64,000 nucleotides of DNA, from positions 4,043,001-4,107,000 of the forward strand of contig NZ_CP120683.1 of the NCBI RefSeq assembly GCF_030506325.1, in the 5' to 3' direction. The notes under the pieces are model-generated. The model was not told the DNA's origin. It worked only from the letters and a program-made list of their open reading frames with translations, and searched no databases. Numbering within the stretch: the stretch's first letter is position 1; each line of letters opens with the position of its first letter. Origin of the DNA: Tunicatimonas pelagia (GTDB lineage: Bacteria; Bacteroidota; Bacteroidia; Cytophagales; Cyclobacteriaceae). This document shows, piece by piece, positions 59,372 through 64,000 of this stretch. Made by a program: the position numbers and the translations under genes.

Positions 59372-61984
59372 TTATATCTTCACCTCGTCTAAATTGATGA
59401 ATTTAACTTGCTGATCTTCGCCCAGCTCTATACCAACTACTGAGTCGCGACTGATATTATCGGCTAAAATTTCCTTCGATAATTTGTTCAATACCTCCCT
59501 TTGGAGTACTCGCTTTAGTGGGCGAGCCCCGAACTGTGGATCAAAGCCAATATCAGCCAAGTGGCTCAACACATCGTCAGTTGCTTCAACCTTGATACCA
59601 TTTTCCTCCAGACGACGCTTAATCAAGTTGAACTGAATTTCTACAATCTTCCGCATATCTTTGCGAGAAAGCGGTCGGAACATAATCGTTTCATCAACCC
59701 GATTAAGAAACTCAGGCCGTACTGATTTTTTCAACAGTTCAAATACGTCCTTCTTGGTTTCTTCCAGCACTTCATCTTCATTGAACGGATTAATATCCTG
59801 AAACCGATCCTGGATTAGTCCAGAACCAATGTTGGTCGTCATGATGATGATGGTATTCTTGAAATTGGCTACCCGACCTTTATTATCGGTAAGCCTGCCG
59901 TCATCCAGCACCTGTAGTAAGATATTAAATACATCAGGATGTGCTTTTTCAATCTCGTCTAACAAGATTACTGAATATGGCTTGCGGCGCACGGCTTCGG
60001 TCAACTGCCCTCCTTCATCGTAGCCTACGTAGCCGGGAGGTGCTCCAATTAATCGGCTCACAGCGTGGCGTTCCTGGTACTCCGACATATCAATCCGTAC
60101 CATGTTGTTCTCGTCATCAAACAAGAACTCGGCTAGGGCTTTTGCTAGCTCAGTTTTACCCACCCCGGTAGTGCCTAAGAAAATGAAAGAACCAATCGGG
60201 CGTTTGGGGTCTTGCAATCCTGCTCGGCTGCGGCGTACTGCGTCTGACAAAGCCTCAATTGCTTCTTGCTGTCCGGCTACCCGCTGGCTTAGTTTATCTT
60301 CCAGGTTTAATAGCTTTTCCCGCTCACCCTGTAGCATTTTAGCAACCGGAACGCCCGTCCACTTAGCCACTACTTCTGCAATATCTTCGGCGCTTACTTC
60401 TTCCTTTAGCAGTGAGCTTCCTTGTTGCATATCGGCTAGCTTTTGCTGTAACTCAGCCAGTTTTTGCTCACTTTCACCCACTTTCCCGTAACGAATTTCG
60501 GCCACTTGTCCGTAGTCGCCCGCTCGTTCGGCTTGCTCAGCTTCTACTTTGTAGCGATCTAGTTTTTCTTTCTCCTCTTGAATACCCTTAATTACAGCCT
60601 TCTCGTTCTCCCATTTAGCTTTCAGCCCTTTTCGTTGGTCTTCCAATTCAGAAATATCCTTATTAAGCTGGGCTTCTTTCTCTTTATCCTTCTCTCGCCG
60701 GATGGCTTCTCGTTCAATTTCTAACTGCATGATCTTCCGGTTTAGCTCATCCAACTCTTCGGGCAACGAATCAATCTCCATTCGTAACCGAGCGGCAGCC
60801 TCATCCATCAGGTCAATTGCTTTATCTGGTAGGAATCGGTCGCTAATATATCGGTTAGAAAGCTCTACGGCAGCGATTACGGCATCGTCTTTCACCTGCA
60901 CTCCGTGGTGCAATTCGTAGCGATCTTTAATACCCCGCAGAATAGAAATAGCATCGGCGGTATCTGGTTCATTTACCATCACCGTTTGGAAGCGTCGCTC
61001 CAGTGCTTTATCCTTTTCAATGTATTTTTGATACTCTTTCAGCGTTGTGGCTCCGATGGCGTGTAACTCACCCCGAGCCAAAGCTGGTTTTAATAAATTA
61101 GCCGCATCCATGGCTCCTTCTCCACCACCACCGGCACCAATCAGCGTATGTATCTCGTCAATGAATAAAATAATCTGTCCATCAGAATCGGTTACTTCTT
61201 TAATTACTGATTTAAGACGCTCTTCAAACTCTCCTTTGTACTTAGCTCCCGCTACTAGTAGGCCCATATCCAAGGCCACAATGGTTTTGGTCTTTAGATT
61301 TTCGGGCACATCACCATCAACAATCCGCTGAGCTAGTCCTTCTACGATTGCGGTTTTACCCACACCTGGCTCTCCAAGCAGAATAGGATTGTTTTTAGTA
61401 CGACGTGCCAAAATCTGCAAAACCCGGCGTATTTCTTCATCCCGCCCAATTACCGGATCAATTTTGCCCGCCTTTGCCAACTGATTCAGGTTTTTGGAAT
61501 AACGCTCCAGCGACTTATACTTGGCCTCAGCGTTCTGATCAGTCACCCGATCACCCCCCCGCAATTCCTGAATAGCAGCCTTCAACTCCTTTTCTGCAAA
61601 CCCCACCTGCTTCATTAACGAAGCTACTTTTTCTCTTCCTGCTAATAATCCGAGCAATATATGCTCCACAGCAATATACTCATCTTGAAAATCCTTCAAG
61701 TAACTTTCGGCTTTACGTAATGCAGCAGCACTATCATTAGATAGGTAAGGCTGCTGACCACTTACCTTGGGGTAGGAATGGATAGCGGTAGCTGTGCCAT
61801 CATCTAGCTGCGTACGATTAATGCTTAATTTATTGAGCACAAATGAAATCATATTTTCATCGGCCTGAAGCACTGCTTTCAGTATGTGTCCGGGCTCAAT
61901 AGCTTGCTGCTCATTGGTATTAGCAATAGTAGCAGCCTTTTGTATCACCTCCTGTGATTTTATTGTATAGTTTTCCAAGTTCAT
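59372..61984 (-). CDS. clpB: ATP-dependent chaperone ClpB
   Basis: 870 residues, full length. Clp N domain (1-145), first AAA+ module with Walker A GEPGVGKT and [14 protein letters not shown], the long coiled-coil middle domain (about 400-530), second AAA+ module with [47 protein letters not shown] and the C-terminal [10 protein letters not shown]. It disaggregates proteins with DnaK. An AGGAGG Shine-Dalgarno site precedes the start, which is unusual for this phylum. Convergent with the phosphatase gene. Confidence 0.97.
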   Translation of the reverse strand: MNLENYTIKSQEVIQKAATIANTNEQQAIEPGHILKAVLQADENMISFVLNKLSINRTQLDDGTATAIHSYPKVSGQQPYLSNDSAAALRKAESYLKDFQDEYIAVEHILLGLLAGREKVASLMKQVGFAEKELKAAIQELRGGDRVTDQNAEAKYKSLERYSKNLNQLAKAGKIDPVIGRDEEIRRVLQILARRTKNNPILLGEPGVGKTAIVEGLAQRIVDGDVPENLKTKTIVALDMGLLVAGAKYKGEFEERLKSVIKEVTDSDGQIILFIDEIHTLIGAGGGGEGAMDAANLLKPALARGELHAIGATTLKEYQKYIEKDKALERRFQTVMVNEPDTADAISILRGIKDRYELHHGVQVKDDAVIAAVELSNRYISDRFLPDKAIDLMDEAAARLRMEIDSLPEELDELNRKIMQLEIEREAIRREKDKEKEAQLNKDISELEDQRKGLKAKWENEKAVIKGIQEEKEKLDRYKVEAEQAERAGDYGQVAEIRYGKVGESEQKLAELQQKLADMQQGSSLLKEEVSAEDIAEVVAKWTGVPVAKMLQGEREKLLNLEDKLSQRVAGQQEAIEALSDAVRRSRAGLQDPKRPIGSFIFLGTTGVGKTELAKALAEFLFDDENNMVRIDMSEYQERHAVSRLIGAPPGYVGYDEGGQLTEAVRRKPYSVILLDEIEKAHPDVFNILLQVLDDGRLTDNKGRVANFKNTIIIMTTNIGSGLIQDRFQDINPFNEDEVLEETKKDVFELLKKSVRPEFLNRVDETIMFRPLSRKDMRKIVEIQFNLIKRRLEENGIKVEATDDVLSHLADIGFDPQFGARPLKRVLQREVLNKLSKEILADNISRDSVVGIELGEDQQVKFINLDEVKI

Positions 61985-61991
61985 ATACTAA

Positions 61992-61997
61992 CCTCCT
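61992..61997 (-). promoter_or_regulatory. Canonical Shine-Dalgarno site of clpB
   Basis: AGGAGG on the minus strand, 7 bases before the clpB ATG. Perfect complement of the 16S anti-SD. Most other starts in this window have no such site, as is usual in Bacteroidetes, so the clpB leader stands out. Confidence 0.7.
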
Positions 61998-62025
61998 TTT
62001 TATGTCGTGTTTATTACCAATATAT

Positions 62026-62045
62026 CAAAACTATCGCCAAAGCTA
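62026..62045 (-). promoter_or_regulatory. Two TAnnTTTG boxes upstream of clpB
   Basis: On the minus strand TAGCTTTG (62045-62038) and TAGTTTTG (62033-62026) both match the Bacteroidetes -7 consensus exactly and lie 42-61 bases before the ATG. No TTTG box is found at the expected -33 distance, so a heat-shock-specific promoter variant or chance are possible. Confidence 0.35.
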
Positions 62046-62382
62046 CTTATCAGGCTTTTTATGCCATTTTGACATTAAAAAAGCAATTATTTTCATAAAA
62101 TCAGCCAATATGACACTCGCTTATATCGTAGAGCATACTGATTCTCTATACTTAAATAGTGATTTTATGTTTTCTGCGTTTTGTTCAACATTTATATCTA
62201 CTTTTGAGTAATATCTTAGTTGGGTGACATAATTCACTATCTTCTCGCTTTTTACTCTCCAACGGGTGTAATTTTTTCTTTGCTATCATTAGTCTACTTA
62301 CTGTTACAAGTGCAGGTTGAGATGTGAGACCACGAAAAAGCCAGGATCATTATGTTCTGAGCATTTTCTCTTACTTTTTTTT

Positions 62383-63867
62383 ATGAGATTACAAAACAGG
62401 ATAGTATCAGGCTTAGGATGGACATCTCTAGCCTCATTTGGCTCTCAAGGATTGCGGCTACTTTTCAAATTAGTGCTGGCTAAGCTATTACTCCCCGAAG
62501 ATTACGGTATTATTGGCATGGCGGCAGTCTTCATCGGATTTATAGAGGTAGTAAGCGAGATGGGGATGGTTTCGGCACTTATTCAACGGCCTAAAGAAAA
62601 GTTATACCCTCAGCATTATGCTACTGCCTTTTGGCTAAATGTAGCCATTGCTTTACTTGGTTATGTTCTGATTGTATTGGTGGTATCACCCCTAGCGGTA
62701 TGGTTTTATGAGGAGCCCATTTTGGGAGAAGTTATGCCACTTTTAGCTCTGCCCTTTATATTTAATACCTTCTACGCCATACCGAAGGCTAAACTCAGTA
62801 AAAGCTTAAAATTTAAACCTCAGGCTATTGCAGAAGTAATGTCCGTGCTGGTTGGAGGAATAGTAGCTACTATTTTAGCTTTCCGAGGTTGGGGAGTTTG
62901 GGCGTTAGCATGGAATGGAGTCATGGTTTCTTTAGTAGCTGCCTCGATCTATTGGTTGTACGTGCGGTGGTTACCACAACTTGCCTTTAGCCGACAAGCT
63001 TTCCACGAACTATTTGGGTTTGGTAGTAAAGTAATGATTGAGCGAATCTTCCACTTTTTTACCCTAAACGTAGATTATTTACTGATTGGGAAGCTGATTG
63101 GTGGAGCCGCCTTGGGTGCATATACTTTAGGATTTGTGCTGACGAACACCTTAGTAAAGCAGCTAACTAACGTACTAAATAAAGTAATGTTTCCGGCTTA
63201 CTCATCTATTCAGAAAAGTAAGGATGCCATTGCCAAATATTTTTTGCATACCAGCAAAATGAGCCAGCTAATCGTATTTCCGATGATGCTGGGGTTAGTG
63301 GTTTTGGCCAAACCGATCATCCAGGTGGGATTCGGTACTCAATGGATGATAGCCGTTACTCCCCTACAAATTTTAGCATTAGCTACTATTCTAAATGGTC
63401 TATCAGCCAATGCTACCGTTATTATGCGTAGCGTAGGGCGATCTGACCTATCCATGAAATTGAGTATTAGCTCAACTTTGCTATCTACTATTCCGGGAGT
63501 AACCGTAGGTGCTTTACTTTTTGGTATTAATGGTGCCGCAGCCGGCATTCTAATTGATCGGGTATTCAGATTCTTCTGGTACCAGAGAACTGTACATCGC
63601 CTCATTGGTGTACATTATTTAGCTCTTCTCAAAATGGCCTTTAGGCCATTCTTAGCTTGTTTGCTCATTGGTGGGCTAGCCAAACTACTGTATCACTTAC
63701 ATCCAGTTTCTGCTTGGCCTCATTTACTCATTGGTGGAACATTTATTAGTACTGGCTATTTGTGGTATCTGCTAAGTTTTGAGCGAGAGCTCCTTGATAA
63801 GGTTTTGGTAGTTACTAAAATTCAAGATAAAGTAGTTGCGCCAGTTATCAAGTACATCAACTCTTAG
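62383..63867 (+). CDS. Polysaccharide flippase (MOP/Wzx-like)
   Basis: 494 residues from the ATG at 62383 (MRLQNRIVSGLGWTSLASFGSQGLRLL). Twelve or more membrane helices. The opening and the motif LLLPEDYGIIGMAAVFIGFIEVVSEMGMVSALIQR are typical of the MOP-superfamily lipopolysaccharide/teichoic exporters (RfbX/WzxC-like). LIGKLIGGAALGAYTLGFVLTNTLVKQ and FPAYSSIQKSKD also fit. It would flip polyprenyl-linked repeat units for a surface polysaccharide. No glycosyltransferase is visible in the 133 bp to the window end. Confidence 0.9.
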   Translation: MRLQNRIVSGLGWTSLASFGSQGLRLLFKLVLAKLLLPEDYGIIGMAAVFIGFIEVVSEMGMVSALIQRPKEKLYPQHYATAFWLNVAIALLGYVLIVLVVSPLAVWFYEEPILGEVMPLLALPFIFNTFYAIPKAKLSKSLKFKPQAIAEVMSVLVGGIVATILAFRGWGVWALAWNGVMVSLVAASIYWLYVRWLPQLAFSRQAFHELFGFGSKVMIERIFHFFTLNVDYLLIGKLIGGAALGAYTLGFVLTNTLVKQLTNVLNKVMFPAYSSIQKSKDAIAKYFLHTSKMSQLIVFPMMLGLVVLAKPIIQVGFGTQWMIAVTPLQILALATILNGLSANATVIMRSVGRSDLSMKLSISSTLLSTIPGVTVGALLFGINGAAAGILIDRVFRFFWYQRTVHRLIGVHYLALLKMAFRPFLACLLIGGLAKLLYHLHPVSAWPHLLIGGTFISTGYLWYLLSFERELLDKVLVVTKIQDKVVAPVIKYINS

Positions 63868-64000
63868 CGCAGGAGTATTACTAATAGGGTTACGGACTTG
63901 GTTCAATTGACCAACTTATAGCTTTTTCCTTTCTTTTCAATTGCTTTGTGTTAATATGAGTAAAAATTGTATAACAAAATATATTTTATGTTCAAATTAA
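63868..64000. other. Window end, no gene seen
   Basis: 133 bp of AT-rich sequence after the flippase with no ORF longer than 14 codons. Confidence 0.4.

Larger units (their letters stand above)
61985..62382. other. 398-bp intergenic region upstream of clpB and the flippase
   Basis: Divergent spacer. The clpB half carries the SD site and two -7-like boxes. The right half (62100-62380) is AT-rich with no convincing ORF or RNA gene. Confidence 0.5.

Noticed and set aside
1-64000. tRNA, rRNA, CRISPR or prophage features
   Set aside because: Spacers were read for TpsiC-like motifs, regular repeat-spacer units and phage gene runs; none were found.

Overview
The window looks like a chromosomal segment of a gliding-type Bacteroidetes bacterium, most likely order Cytophagales. 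The strongest evidence is the block ruvA-sprA-gcvH-vanZ-tonB (46.6-56.2 kb), in which a 2402-residue SprA marks the type IX secretion system (T9SS), together with an amidase carrying a T9SS C-terminal sorting domain. Supporting signs are many short lipoprotein and secreted-protein signals, DUF4286, a LolC/E-type permease after rbfA, scarcity of Shine-Dalgarno sites, and a few TAnnTTTG-like promoter boxes. Overall it is a housekeeping region with scattered accessory patches. I found no tRNA, rRNA, CRISPR array or prophage.

Layout. 0-1.7 kb: a P-II-like regulator (cut by the window edge) and two adjacent DUF1538 membrane proteins. 1.7-3.8 kb: a toxin-antitoxin graveyard with an antitoxin, a PIN-toxin tail, a HigA head, a lone MNT nucleotidyltransferase, a HigA fused to an unrelated C-terminus, and a UPF0175 antitoxin followed by only the first 18 codons of a PIN toxin. 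4-14 kb: secreted CocE-type hydrolase, nitrilase, xylose catabolism (xylB and xylA, separated by two small membrane-anchored proteins, one a likely zinc peptidase), mscL and a ROK sugar kinase. 13.6-25.1 kb: repeat-containing lipoprotein, NTF2-like secreted protein, SNF2 helicase, lolC/E-type permease, rbfA, acetyltransferase, a polytopic membrane protein, tatC, glyA. 25.4-33.2 kb: a 54-codon small ORF, pheA, hemH, a GT22-like glycosyltransferase overlapping gtrA, DUF4286, a Tat-type metallophosphoesterase, an acetyltransferase, and a DUF4160/DUF2442 pair. 33.2-41.5 kb: prolyl oligopeptidase, T9SS-sorted peptidoglycan amidase, a tight three-gene set (lipoprotein, thioesterase, LEA-like lipoprotein), a Crp-family regulator with a YdcZ-type exporter and an acetyltransferase. 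41.6-42.7 kb: a structurally complete IS630-family element with recognisable ends and TA target duplication. 42.8-45.5 kb: two convergent Tat-exported Gfo/Idh/MocA oxidoreductases. 46-64 kb: tonB, vanZ, gcvH, sprA, ruvA, a GyrI-like protein, a TPR-SpoIIE phosphatase, clpB and an O-antigen-type flippase.

How genes connect. TatC sits in the same window as three proteins with twin-arginine leaders (metallophosphoesterase and both oxidoreductases). SprA would export the sorting-domain amidase. xylA/xylB convert xylose to xylulose-5-phosphate. glyA and gcvH both belong to glycine/serine one-carbon metabolism. The flippase, the GT22-like enzyme and GtrA point to cell-surface glycan assembly. All functional statements come from motif recognition by eye; no database search was run.
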